From the NCBI GenBank assembly GCA_035449085.1, contig DAOTKE010000053.1, forward strand, positions 1 to 21,676: a DNA stretch of 21,676 bases. The letters run 5' to 3'. Source of the stretch: DUPH01 sp035449085. GTDB taxonomy: Bacteria; Verrucomicrobiota; Kiritimatiellia; RFP12; UBA1067. Both the position numbers and the translations under genes were made by a program. The notes under the pieces were generated by a model. It was not told the DNA's origin. It worked only from the letters and a program-made list of their open reading frames with translations, and did not search any database. Below, one piece after another: positions 7,635 to 17,290 of this stretch (position 1 is its first letter; the number at the start of each line of letters is the position of its first letter).

Positions 7635-9572
7635 TTACTTTGTGCCCAACGTCACCCGCACCATCACCGGATCCAGCGGATCGAGGCGGAACGCCAGCCG
7701 GTTACCAGCCAGGGCCTTAGGCGCCTGACCGAATTCCGCATGAAGATCAGCAAAACCTCCCGCGACCGTCACCTCGGCCGCGGCTGCTGCCGTATCGCCG
7801 TTCACCGCCAGCAGATAGAGCGACGATCCCACACGCCACGCGCGCGTTTCCACACTCGCCGGCCCCTTGCAGACCAGTTGCGGCAACGGCTCAACGGAAA
7901 GCAGAACCGGCAGATAACGCTTGATTTCCTCGCCCAGCGCACAGACCTCAGCCCAGCGCCGCTCGAAGGGATCGCGGTCATTCATCTTGAACAGATCGAA
8001 GAACGAGTAGAAGACCAGCCCGTTCGCCCCGGCGGCCACACACTGCCACGTCATGGCACGCATTTCGGCCAATGTCGGCGCGCGCGTCTTCTCGCGGGCC
8101 TCGCCTTGCCGATACGCGCCCCAGTCAAACACCTGCGGCACCTGCCACACAGCCCGTGTGCCAAAAGACAGATCGCGCGTGTTGCGTGTCCACTGCAACG
8201 CCGTACCGACCGGCTTGTCAGGCACCGGATACGGATCGGTACCAATCACATCAAAGGTCGGCAAATAGGCGTCCACCTGATCATGTTGGTAAAGGACCAC
8301 CCAGGTGGGGTGATCAGGATCAAGCTCCTCCATCAACCGCTGGCGCGCGGCAAGACGATCCACCATCTCAAGCGGCAATTCGTCATTGATGTACCAGGCG
8401 ATCAGAGCGGGGTGCTTAGCGTGTAAATCCACGCGCCGCTGGATTTCGGCCTTCTCGTCCGCCTCGGTCTTCATGTGCGCAGGCGCCCAGCGCGTGCCTG
8501 AATAAAAATCCTTGATCGAGTAGATCACCTTGAGACCGCGCGCCTGGCAGGCATCCATCTGATTCGTGGTTGGACTGCCATACGGCATCAGGCAGTTAAA
8601 TGGACTCTTGGCATAAAGGTCCAAATCCTTTTCCTTGATGCCGCTCCAATACATGCCGAGCGGGAAGAACGGTTGCCCATCCACAATCAGCCGCCGGTGT
8701 TCGTCAATGAACACGCGCCGCTCCGGCAACGACTGGACTCGTGAAAGATAAGTCTGCGCACTGCCACGCGAAGTCCCGTCTCGCATCTGCAAGCCGAAAC
8801 GCACGGTGTACGTACCGACCGGCAACGACCGCGCGTCCAGCGTGCATACGGCTTGCCGCTTGTCCAACAGCGTCGGTTGCAAACGGGCCACCGCCTGACC
8901 GTCACGCGTCTCGACGCTGAACAGCCCCGTCACTTCCGAAGGTTCCACACCCGACTCATCCAACGTGAGTACCGCGCGAAGGGTCACAGGGCCTTGCGCC
9001 GCGACATGACGGTAACTGGAAATGCTCACGGCGCGAACCAACGGCGGCACGTACCGCGTCACCTTAAGATCGTCAAACCACGCCTTGCCGGTCATACCGC
9101 GGCGCACATAGGGCGCAATGCTGACGCGCGTGGCATGGGTCGGAATGGCCCGCGTAACACCGTGTACGCGCTGCCAGCCCTTGCTGGTTCCGCGCACCCC
9201 CTCGGCATACGCCCCGCCCAGATAACGGTTGCCGTCATACCACTCCATGCAGACCGTCGCGCCAGACTCATCACCCGACAGGCCTTCGGTCCGGACCCAC
9301 ACCTCATAGGCATAACAACAGCCGCGCTGCAGATCGAGTGCTTGCGCCGGGAACGAATAGAAATCCGGATCGCCGTTCTCAAACACCAGCCCGCGCGAAC
9401 CTTCCCGTCCCGCTCCGTCAACAAACCGATATGCCGGTTTACGCTCGTTCCATGCAACCGTGGCCCCGGACGGCTCCGTTTCCTCGAAGCCGGGATTACG
9501 CACCAGATTCCTCTCCTCACCACGACAGATCAAAGCCGCCGCGATCCCCGCCAGCCAAACACCCCGTGTCAT
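7635..9572 (-). CDS. secreted glycoside-hydrolase-like protein (CBM-like N-terminus, TIM barrel)
   Basis: Begins with a short signal peptide (MTRGVWLAGIAAALICRG). Residues about 22-175 resemble a CBM4/9-type jelly roll (NLVRNPGFEE, then a WFDDLKV ending). A beta-sandwich follows at about 180-290, then an (alpha/beta)8 barrel at about 295-560 opening with IVDGQPFFPLGMY. HPALIAWYINDELP holds an N-D-E triad (N396-D397-E398) in the position of the acid/base Glu at the end of strand 4 in clan GH-A hydrolases. A matching nucleophile Glu at strand 7 is not obvious: the region reads VWQVPQVFDWG. It could be a hydrolase of an unassigned family or a binding-only relative; the substrate is unknown. It lies 21 nt after glmS on the same strand, so they are probably co-transcribed. 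Its start codon is preceded by an A6G8 tract that serves as ribosome-binding region. Confidence 0.75.
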   Translation of the reverse strand: MTRGVWLAGIAAALICRGEERNLVRNPGFEETEPSGATVAWNERKPAYRFVDGAGREGSRGLVFENGDPDFYSFPAQALDLQRGCCYAYEVWVRTEGLSGDESGATVCMEWYDGNRYLGGAYAEGVRGTSKGWQRVHGVTRAIPTHATRVSIAPYVRRGMTGKAWFDDLKVTRYVPPLVRAVSISSYRHVAAQGPVTLRAVLTLDESGVEPSEVTGLFSVETRDGQAVARLQPTLLDKRQAVCTLDARSLPVGTYTVRFGLQMRDGTSRGSAQTYLSRVQSLPERRVFIDEHRRLIVDGQPFFPLGMYWSGIKEKDLDLYAKSPFNCLMPYGSPTTNQMDACQARGLKVIYSIKDFYSGTRWAPAHMKTEADEKAEIQRRVDLHAKHPALIAWYINDELPLEMVDRLAARQRLMEELDPDHPTWVVLYQHDQVDAYLPTFDVIGTDPYPVPDKPVGTALQWTRNTRDLSFGTRAVWQVPQVFDWGAYRQGEAREKTRAPTLAEMRAMTWQCVAAGANGLVFYSFFDLFKMNDRDPFERRWAEVCALGEEIKRYLPVLLSVEPLPQLVCKGPASVETRAWRVGSSLYLLAVNGDTAAAAAEVTVAGGFADLHAEFGQAPKALAGNRLAFRLDPLDPVMVRVTLGTK

Positions 9573-9573
9573 G

Positions 9574-9587
9574 CCCCCCCCTTTTTT
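9574..9587 (-). promoter_or_regulatory. A6G8 homopolymer before the hydrolase start
   Basis: Read on the minus strand, six A's and eight G's end one base before the ATG at 9572. They fill most of the 21-nt gap after the glmS stop. The G run is the only Shine-Dalgarno-like element, so its length would set spacing and translation strength. Confidence 0.5.
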
Positions 9588-9593
9588 AGTTTC

Positions 9594-11435
<1,842 letters not shown>

Positions 11436-11440
11436 AGACG

Positions 11441-11447
11441 CTTCCTT
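11441..11447 (-). promoter_or_regulatory. glmS: ribosome-binding site of glmS
   Basis: AAGGAAG on the minus strand, 5 nt before the ATG at 11435. It gives glmS its own strong translation start within the AraC-glmS-hydrolase run. Confidence 0.8.
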
Positions 11448-11474
11448 ATGCCAGTTTGAAAACGCTGCTGAAAT

Positions 11475-12368
11475 CTACCGGACTGACGGGCCAAAACGCA
11501 ATCCTTTTCTGATTTCACGACGGAACGCCAGCGGCGAAAGGTTGTAGAGCGTGCGGAACTGACGGTGAAAGTAAGAGAGATTGCCGTACCCGCAAGCCAG
11601 AGCAATCTCACTGACCGGCAGATCGGTCTCCAGCAGATTCCGGCAGGCGGCATTGAGCCGCACCTCGGCCAGAAAACGGGTAAACGGCTTGCCGGTGTGC
11701 CGTTTGAAATGGCGTTCAAACGTTGCCTTACTCATCCCGGATTCACGGCGGATGATCTCAATGGTCAAGTCTTCTTGGAAGTGATTAAAGATCCGCTTGA
11801 TCGCTTTCTGCAGACCGCGATAAGCGATCTGGCTCTCTGGCGGCGCGAACGTCGTGCTGGCCAGCATGTGCCGGTCTGCGGCATCCGCCTCTGCCAGCGC
11901 GGCCAGAATCCGCATGAAGGCCGCCAGGCGCCGCATGCCGCCGCCGCGCTCCGCCGCATCGTGCAGTGCGGTGCCGACTGTCTGAACCGCAGGACCGGAG
12001 ATTCGCAACCCGCGACACGCCTCCTCCCAAAGCAGACGCAACGCCGCACTCTCCGGAAACTGCCAGACGGGATGTTCTGCGCCCGCTTGAAATTGCAGCG
12101 CAAAACCAGAGGAAGCCTGCCGCATGTGCCAGAAATGCGGCAGGTCCGGCCCGATCAACACCAAGTCAGGTGCTTGAAAACGCGTGATGGAATCCCCGAT
12201 GAACAAGGTTCCCGAACCGCTCTCAACCAGCGTCAGTTCCATCTGGGGATGGTGGTGCCACTCGTGCCCCGCGCCGACAGACGTCCGGCTCGTTCCGTCC
12301 GCCACCAGCAGCGTGATGTCGCGCAAATGTCGCTGCCAACGCAACAGCCGGAACGATTCATCCGGCAT
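11475..12368 (-). CDS. AraC-family transcriptional regulator
   Basis: Residues about 20-110 form a cupin-type sensing domain (HEWHHHPQMELTLVESGSGTLFIGD, then PDLPHFWH), as in AraC proteins that sense sugars. Residues about 195-292 carry the double helix-turn-helix: DLTIEIIRRESGMSKATFERHFKRHTGKPF, then LPVSEIALACGYGNLSYFHRQFRTLYNLSPLAFR. I prefer ATG 12368; GTG 12389 is an alternative, and the longer frame up to 12479 would enter the promoter region of the divergent isomerase gene. It lies back to back with that gene and 39 nt before glmS, so both the isomerase and the glmS-hydrolase genes are candidate targets. The effector cannot be read from sequence. Confidence 0.92.
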   Translation of the reverse strand: MPDESFRLLRWQRHLRDITLLVADGTSRTSVGAGHEWHHHPQMELTLVESGSGTLFIGDSITRFQAPDLVLIGPDLPHFWHMRQASSGFALQFQAGAEHPVWQFPESAALRLLWEEACRGLRISGPAVQTVGTALHDAAERGGGMRRLAAFMRILAALAEADAADRHMLASTTFAPPESQIAYRGLQKAIKRIFNHFQEDLTIEIIRRESGMSKATFERHFKRHTGKPFTRFLAEVRLNAACRNLLETDLPVSEIALACGYGNLSYFHRQFRTLYNLSPLAFRREIRKGLRFGPSVR

Positions 12369-12401
12369 CAGTCTGACCTGTTCATCTCTCACTGTCCGTC
12401 T

Positions 12402-12411
12402 CTCACGTGAG
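12402..12411. promoter_or_regulatory. palindrome between the divergent AraC and isomerase genes
   Basis: CTCACGTGAG is a perfect 10-bp palindrome in the shared intergenic region, 33 bp from the preferred AraC start and 88 bp from the isomerase start. It is a candidate operator. AraC proteins usually bind direct repeats, so another regulator is also possible. Confidence 0.3.
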
Positions 12412-12487
12412 GCTATTGTACACTTTTTTGATGCAGGCGGTAAAGACTGGGCCTCTTCTTTCCTGTATGCTCGCCTCACATTCTTAC

Positions 12488-12494
12488 AAAGGAG
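12488..12494 (+). promoter_or_regulatory. strong ribosome-binding site of the isomerase
   Basis: AAAGGAG lies 5 nt before ATG 12500. It decides this start over in-frame candidates at 12407 and beyond. Confidence 0.85.
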
Positions 12495-12499
12495 TTATC

Positions 12500-13534
12500 A
12501 TGCAGGCAACCTTCCGTTTCACTTTCGGCCCTTGGAACATCCACGAGGGCGCCGACCCCTTCGGACCGTCCGTGCGCGACACGCTGTCCTTCGCCCAGAA
12601 ACTGAAAACGTTCAAACCTTTGGGCTTCGACGGCGTCCAGTTCCACGATGACGACGCCGTGCCCGACATGAACAGCCTCGACGCCGCTGCGATGGTTCAA
12701 AAAGCCAACGTGCTGAAGAACATGTTGGACGGCGAGGGGCTGGTCGCCGAGTTCGTGGCCCCCCGCCTCTGGGAAGACCCGCGCACAATCGACGGCGGCT
12801 ATACCGCCAACGATCCCGCCTGCCGCGCCTACGCCATCGAACGCAGCCTGCGGGCCATCGACATCGCCCATGCGCTGGGCACCAAGCTGATCGTGCTCTG
12901 GCTGGCCCGTGAAGGCACCTACGTGCGCGAATCCAAGGACAGCAAACGCTCGGTCGACTATCTTGTCGAAGCCGTCAACCGCATGCTGGCGCACGACTCC
13001 GCCATCCGCATCGCGATCGAGCCCAAGCCCAATGAGCCCGTCGATCACGCCTACATCCCCACCACCGGACACGCGATCGCCCTGGGCCACCTCTGCTCTG
13101 ATCCCGCGCGCGTCGGCGTGAACATCGAAAGCGCGCATGCGATCCTCGCCGGGCTCGATCCCTCGGATGAGATGGGTTTCGCGCTGGCGCACAAGAAACT
13201 CTTCTCGGTGCATCTGAACGACCAGAACGGCCTCAAGTTCGATGAGGACCGCAGCTTCGGCAGCATCGACCTGCGGCGCGCGTTCAACCAGGTGCGCATC
13301 CTCGACCGCCACGCCTACGGCAGCAACGGAGAATTCGTCGGGCTCGACATCAAAGCCATGCGCACGCAAAAGCTCGGCGCCAGCACCAAACACCTCTCGA
13401 ACAGCCGCACCGTCTTCCTGAACCTGCTCGAGGTGTCGCGCGGGTTGGATCAGAAGACGGTTGACGGACTCATCGCCGAGCGCGATTACGAGGAACTCGA
13501 CCTGTTGATCATCAACGCGCTGATGGGGAAATGA
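12500..13534 (+). CDS. xylA: xylose isomerase-type sugar isomerase
   Basis: A TIM-barrel, metal-dependent aldose-ketose isomerase; xylose to xylulose is the family reaction. It starts FTFGPWNIHEGADPFG like the class I (Streptomyces-type) enzymes. By motif alignment to Streptomyces numbering the whole active site is present: His49 (H54) and Asp52 (D57) in FHDDD; Glu174/Lys176 (E181/K183) in EPKPNEP; Glu210/His213 (E217/H220) in NIESAH; Asp241, Asp248 and Asp250 (D245/D255/D257) in the NDQNGLKFDED stretch; Asp283 (D287) in LDIKAMRT. At 344 residues it is about 40 shorter than typical class I enzymes, mainly through a short C-terminal arm. The substrate could be another aldose. It is followed 21 nt later by a Gfo/Idh/MocA oxidoreductase, probably in one operon, and is divergent from an AraC gene. 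Confidence 0.88.
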   Translation: MQATFRFTFGPWNIHEGADPFGPSVRDTLSFAQKLKTFKPLGFDGVQFHDDDAVPDMNSLDAAAMVQKANVLKNMLDGEGLVAEFVAPRLWEDPRTIDGGYTANDPACRAYAIERSLRAIDIAHALGTKLIVLWLAREGTYVRESKDSKRSVDYLVEAVNRMLAHDSAIRIAIEPKPNEPVDHAYIPTTGHAIALGHLCSDPARVGVNIESAHAILAGLDPSDEMGFALAHKKLFSVHLNDQNGLKFDEDRSFGSIDLRRAFNQVRILDRHAYGSNGEFVGLDIKAMRTQKLGASTKHLSNSRTVFLNLLEVSRGLDQKTVDGLIAERDYEELDLLIINALMGK

Positions 13535-13555
13535 CCCAAAGAAAGGCGGAACGTC

Positions 13556-14923
13556 ATGCAGAGAATGAACAGACGCGGCTTTTTGGCCGTTTCAGGCGCT
13601 TCGGCCGCGGCCGCCTTGACCGGCTGCGCGACGGGCGCACCGCGCAAAACGGTACAGGCCGCAACCATCAACCACGCCTGTATCGGTGTCGGCGGCATGA
13701 TGGGGTCCAATGACCTGAAAAACTTCCTGTCTCATCCGCGCGCTCGCATTGCGGCGATCTGTGACGTGGACGCGAACCATCTCAGCAAAGCGGCCGAGCT
13801 TGTGCCGGAAGCCCGCCGCTACACCGACTGGCGCGAGATGCTGGCCAAGGAGGGTGATCAGATAGATTCGGTCAACGCCACGGTGCCGGATCACATGCAC
13901 CTGCCGATCGCGCTCGCGGCCATGCGCGCCGGCAAGCACGTCTACTGCCAGAAGCCGCTCTGCCACGATGTGGCCGAGTGCCGCCTGCTGGCAGAGACCG
14001 CCCGTCAAACCGGCGTGGTGACCCAGCTCGGCACCCAGTTTGCCTCCGGCGCGGGTGACCGCATGGCCGTGCAGTGGCTGCGTGACGGCGTGATCGGCAC
14101 AGTCAAAAACATCATCCTCTGCTCCAACCGACCCGGCGCGATCGACGATTACCGGCTCGTCGGCCCGCGGCCGGCCCAAGGCGAGCCGCCGCCCGCGCAT
14201 CTGGCGTGGGATCTCTGGCTGGGCACGGCGCCGGCGCGCGATTTCTCGCCGAATATCTATCATCCCGTCAAATGGCGCGCCTGGCAGGATTTCGGCACCG
14301 GCTGGGCCGGCGACATCGGCTGCCACATCTTCGACGCGGTCTGGAAAGGCTTGGAGCTGGGCGCGACCGCGCCGCTGACTGTGATCGCCGAAGTGCAGGA
14401 GAGCTGGAAGAACGATGCCGCGCGACGCAAGGATGTCTGGCCGCAGAGCGACCACGTCACTTGGACCTTCCCCGGCAACCGCTACACGGGCGGCAAGACG
14501 TTCACCATGGAGTGGTTCGACGGCCTGATCTATCCGCCCGCCGACGTGCAGGCCATGGCGAAAGAGGCAGGGTTCGAAGAGTACCCGGCCGAATCGGCGA
14601 TGATCATCGGCACGGAAGGTGCGCTGCTGTTGCCCCACACGTCCGGCCCGGTCCTGCTGCCCAAAGGCCGCTTCGCGGGACAACCGAAGCCCAAACTGGA
14701 CGCGCGCAACCACTACCATCATTTTCTCGACGCCTGTCTGGGCGGCGAGATGTGCGAATCGCACTTCGAACAGGTCGGCCCGATGGCCGAAACCATCCTG
14801 CTCGGCACGGTCGCGATCCGCGTGCCCGACACCCTGCTGCAGTGGGACGGCAAACGGATGCGTGTCACGAATTCCACAGACGCGAACCGCCTGCTGCGGC
14901 GCGAGTACCGCGCCGGCTGGTAG
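13556..14923 (+). CDS. Gfo/Idh/MocA-family oxidoreductase with Tat signal
   Basis: A NAD(P)-dependent oxidoreductase of the Gfo/Idh/MocA family, acting on sugars or their derivatives. AAAGG at 13542-13546 precedes ATG 13556. The N-terminus MNRRGFLAVSGASAAAALTGC is a twin-arginine signal ending in a lipobox-like LTGC (Cys24), so export as a lipoprotein or cleavage further on are both possible. The Rossmann fold shows GVGGMMG (44-50) and a cofactor-side Q-K-P (132-134) where the family usually has E-K-P. The C-terminal domain contains DFGTGWAGDIGCHIFDAVWKGLEL, with the conserved D-x-G-C-H of this subfamily. It lies 21 nt after the isomerase, so probably the same operon. Export before or after cofactor loading, and its substrate, are unknown. 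A homologue lies at 20557-21676. Confidence 0.9.
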   Translation: MQRMNRRGFLAVSGASAAAALTGCATGAPRKTVQAATINHACIGVGGMMGSNDLKNFLSHPRARIAAICDVDANHLSKAAELVPEARRYTDWREMLAKEGDQIDSVNATVPDHMHLPIALAAMRAGKHVYCQKPLCHDVAECRLLAETARQTGVVTQLGTQFASGAGDRMAVQWLRDGVIGTVKNIILCSNRPGAIDDYRLVGPRPAQGEPPPAHLAWDLWLGTAPARDFSPNIYHPVKWRAWQDFGTGWAGDIGCHIFDAVWKGLELGATAPLTVIAEVQESWKNDAARRKDVWPQSDHVTWTFPGNRYTGGKTFTMEWFDGLIYPPADVQAMAKEAGFEEYPAESAMIIGTEGALLLPHTSGPVLLPKGRFAGQPKPKLDARNHYHHFLDACLGGEMCESHFEQVGPMAETILLGTVAIRVPDTLLQWDGKRMRVTNSTDANRLLRREYRAGW

Positions 14924-14944
14924 GGCGGTCTCGCCGAGGCCGCC
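14924..14944 (+). repeat. hairpin directly after the oxidoreductase stop
   Basis: A 9-bp stem (14924-14932 with 14936-14944, one G-U pair) with a 3-nt loop starts at the first base after the TAG stop. No T run follows, so it is a stabilising 3' hairpin or dispersed repeat rather than a standard intrinsic terminator. Confidence 0.4.
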
Positions 14945-15137
14945 GTAAAGGCTGGCTGCCGCCGGCCGCCAGTCAAACGCAGAACGGGAGTACAGCTTTC
15001 TCGGCGTGTCGGGCAATCCGGTAACGATGTGCTCCGTCAGGGAAGCGCTGTGCTCTTACAGTGCCGATTCCACACCTAAAAACACGGTCTAAGGCCCCAA
15101 AACAACACCAATTTCTCGGTAACTCCTTGATAGTTAG

Positions 15138-15166
15138 ACAGATGCCGACGCTTAGCGTCGGCATCT
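15138..15166. repeat. perfect 13-bp inverted repeat
   Basis: CAGATGCCGACGC at 15138-15150 pairs with GCGTCGGCATCTG at 15154-15166 around a TTA loop. No T run follows on either strand. It resembles REP-type dispersed hairpins. Confidence 0.75.
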
Positions 15167-15194
15167 GGATTTCGCAGGCGGCCATAACTGCGTG

Positions 15195-15239
15195 GCATGG
15201 GCATCTTGCCCATGATCTTCACGGGCAAGATGCCCGTGC
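15195..15239. repeat. dispersed inverted repeat with GGGCATCTTGCCC core
   Basis: Two 20-bp arms (15195-15214 and 15220-15239) match at 18 positions across a 5-nt spacer. Each arm is itself near-palindromic (GGGCA-TCT-TGCCC). In translation it gives WHGHLAHDLHGQDAR on plus and TGILPVKIMGKMPM on minus. I recall these peptides as recurring spurious ORFs in planctomycete and verrucomicrobial genomes. Confidence 0.75.
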
Positions 15240-15304
15240 TCGCATCAAATACGCGAGTCGAGTGCATGTTTTGAGCGGAACGCCGGGAGCACAGACAATC
15301 CGCC

Positions 15305-16426
15305 TCACAGGCCACCGACCGGTGCGGTCAGCGCATTCAACAACTTGTCCTGCGTGTCCGAAACGATGGTCTCGCGAAGTTTAACCAGATCGACATATTC
15401 CATCATACCCATTCTCGCTTTGTATTCCTCCAGCGTTCTCAAAGTCTCCTCAAGGGTACACAAGCGTTCCGACAAGACGGCGGCTTGTGTGGTCATGGCG
15501 TTCAACAACCGATCGATCGACCTCCCCCTGTAATTTTGCGCGACATTATACATATCCCCTTTAAAAAGATTCTCCGAAATGGCCGCGGCATCCTTCGTTT
15601 GCTTTTCATCGAGAGCACGATCATACTTCCGGCGGGTGCTACTCTCTAGTGTGGTCGCCTTGATATGCGCGACTGAACCGCCGCTCAGTTCCAAAACTTG
15701 TTCCAAGCGTTCCAACTGAGAATCAATTGCCGTGATCCGGGCATCCTTTTCGGTTCGACGTCCCAAACCTGACTCAACATTTGCTCTCTCTTTTATCAAT
15801 TTATTCATCTGTCGCGTGATGTTTTCGTGGGCCGCATTGATTTTTCTCTTCGCGTCTTGGTTAGCAGCGTCAACCGATTGGTCTACGTTCTTGACCTGAC
15901 TCCTGTATTCTTCAGCGTTTTTCTGCATGGTCTGAGTCAAGGCAGAACGAGATGTTTTATGAAACCGGATTGCCTCGGTGAACTCGGATTTGAGCGCGCC
16001 AAAATCCCCACCCGTGTATTTCACCGACAGCGCGTTCAGTTCAGTATTTGTCATCATATTGTAAACGGTATACTCCAGACCGCGTTTGTCCTCAATCGAA
16101 AATACCATTTTCCCCGCAAGTCTACGGTCATTTGAAATCTCTTTCAGAGCATCCGTCAACTCACCCGTTTGGGTCTTTAGCAGTGTAATGCGGTCCTCGA
16201 TAATTTCAGGAAGCGTCATCTTCAGCTTCTCAGCTTCGGCCTTTTCACGTTCCAGACGAGTCGCCTCTTCGCGTTCTTTATGCGCCAACGCATCACGGGC
16301 CAGCCGTTCCACAGTTTCCATGCGGCGACGCTCAGCACGTTCATGAACAATACTGGAGGCGATTTTATCGCAACCCGAAGAAAGGACCATCATCGTGCAG
16401 ATAAGAACCGGTAATAGGGCCTGCAT
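15305..16426 (-). CDS. coiled-coil lipoprotein of unknown function
   Basis: ATG 16426 is preceded by AAAGGGA, which decides it over the longer frame. MQALLPVLICTMMVLSSGC is a lipoprotein signal with the lipidated Cys at residue 19. The lipobox SSGC is slightly off consensus, with Leu at -4. Residues about 28-70 are a charged helix rich in E, R and K, with further helices and likely coiled coils at about 150-235 and 300-365. No known domain is recognised. The gene begins 11 nt after the stop of the exported CxxC protein, with its ribosome-binding site just at that junction, so the two form an operon and probably act together at the envelope. Base composition and codon use are more AT-rich than in the neighbours, which hints at a different origin. 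Confidence 0.75.
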   Translation of the reverse strand: MQALLPVLICTMMVLSSGCDKIASSIVHERAERRRMETVERLARDALAHKEREEATRLEREKAEAEKLKMTLPEIIEDRITLLKTQTGELTDALKEISNDRRLAGKMVFSIEDKRGLEYTVYNMMTNTELNALSVKYTGGDFGALKSEFTEAIRFHKTSRSALTQTMQKNAEEYRSQVKNVDQSVDAANQDAKRKINAAHENITRQMNKLIKERANVESGLGRRTEKDARITAIDSQLERLEQVLELSGGSVAHIKATTLESSTRRKYDRALDEKQTKDAAAISENLFKGDMYNVAQNYRGRSIDRLLNAMTTQAAVLSERLCTLEETLRTLEEYKARMGMMEYVDLVKLRETIVSDTQDKLLNALTAPVGGL

Positions 16427-16437
16427 TGTTATCCCTT

Positions 16438-17193
16438 TCACTCTTTCTTCCCCTTTTGCGCTTTCGCGCGTTCCAATGGCGTGATGATTTTGTCGCCGTT
16501 GCACAACGGGCAGACCCCGGAAACCGTTTTTTCGTATTCGCCCTTACAGTGCGGGCAATCGGGGGTACCACATTTGCATGCTGTGAAACGGCCTTCACAA
16601 ACCGCACCGCATTTCCGGCACAAAAAAGCTCCGGAATCATTTTTTTTGTGATTCCAGCCGCGTTCACAAATTTCGCACACGATTTTTTTTGTGATTTTCC
16701 CTTTCTCATCGCATTGCGTACAGGCCTCGACTGCCACGGCATCCTTTACGGGGACTTCCCCGGTACCGCCGAGACCAGACGCCATCGCATCCGCATGGTT
16801 GATCACGGACACCCCTTTGCATGTGGGACAGACGATACGCCATACCCTTGTCCCTGTTCCCCCGCAATTCGGGCAGGCTTTGTATCTCTCCCCGGTTCCC
16901 AAACAATCGGCGCACCGTCTTCGATACTGCCCCACCACTTTGGCCCCTTTGCAAACAAGACATGTTCCTGACGGATACAGAGGATCGGGAACTCTTCCTT
17001 TTGCGTATTTGCAGACTTTGCACGTCTCTCTTTGCTCGATAGTCCCCGAGTCGAGACATGTTGAACATGCGAATACATCGGCCGCCAGCAGAAATGCGAA
17101 CACCGTTGTCAGAATATGAAGGGGAACAGATAGGTTGCGATTTATCAAGCACCGTTCTCTGACAGAACGATAAAACTGAATTGCGCGTGACAT
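16438..17193 (-). CDS. exported DnaJ-type multi-CxxC zinc-ribbon protein
   Basis: I chose the ATG at 17193, with GGAG just upstream, over a TTG at 17250. The N-terminus has a basic stretch and a hydrophobic segment (about 21-42) ending ADVFA|C, so export is likely; a lipoprotein-like cleavage before Cys43 is conceivable. The mature part has eleven CxxC pairs (CSTC, CKVC, CLVC, CADC, CPNC, CPTC, CTQC, CEIC, CRKC, CPHC, CPLC). Several have the following G-x-G of the DnaJ cysteine-rich domain, and the tail is very basic. No J domain is present. Such arrays bind zinc. Finding one outside the cytoplasm is unusual, because zinc-cysteine sites there compete with disulfide formation. It could bind unfolded protein, metal or envelope partners; I do not recognise a characterised family. 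Operon with the lipoprotein downstream. Confidence 0.75.
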   Translation of the reverse strand: MSRAIQFYRSVRERCLINRNLSVPLHILTTVFAFLLAADVFACSTCLDSGTIEQRETCKVCKYAKGRVPDPLYPSGTCLVCKGAKVVGQYRRRCADCLGTGERYKACPNCGGTGTRVWRIVCPTCKGVSVINHADAMASGLGGTGEVPVKDAVAVEACTQCDEKGKITKKIVCEICERGWNHKKNDSGAFLCRKCGAVCEGRFTACKCGTPDCPHCKGEYEKTVSGVCPLCNGDKIITPLERAKAQKGKKE

Positions 17194-17261
17194 GTGACTC
17201 TCCGTCTCTTGTCCGTGGGATGGTTGCTTGTGGAGAAACCAGAGCAGCAACCTTTACGGAC

Positions 17262-17290
17262 AAAAAAAGGCGCGGACTCCAGTCCGTGCC
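17262..17290 (-). terminator. intrinsic terminator-like hairpin in the leader of the CxxC operon
   Basis: Read on the minus strand, GGCACGGACT and AGTCCGCGCC (17290-17281 and 17278-17269) form a 10-bp GC-rich stem with one A-C mismatch, followed at once by seven T's (17268-17262). It sits about 70 nt upstream of ATG 17193. It either ended the decayed gene at 17432-17804 or attenuates the CxxC-lipoprotein operon. Confidence 0.6.

Larger units (their letters stand above)
14945..15304. other. repeat-bearing intergenic region between convergent genes
   Basis: No gene is recognisable. It holds two further inverted repeats, at 15138-15166 and 15195-15239. The stretch 14945-15130 shows no clear signal. 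Confidence 0.5.

Noticed and set aside
11436..11474. glmS ribozyme upstream of glmS
   Set aside because: The gap is only 39 nt, too short for the ribozyme core, and contains only the ribosome-binding site.
13592..15016. 474-codon minus-strand frame under the Tat oxidoreductase
   Set aside because: It is a shadow of a strongly conserved gene with its own start and signal peptide.
15076..15384. small ORFs on both strands across the hairpins
   Set aside because: Their similarity to recurring database ORFs comes from the dispersed DNA repeat, not from protein conservation.
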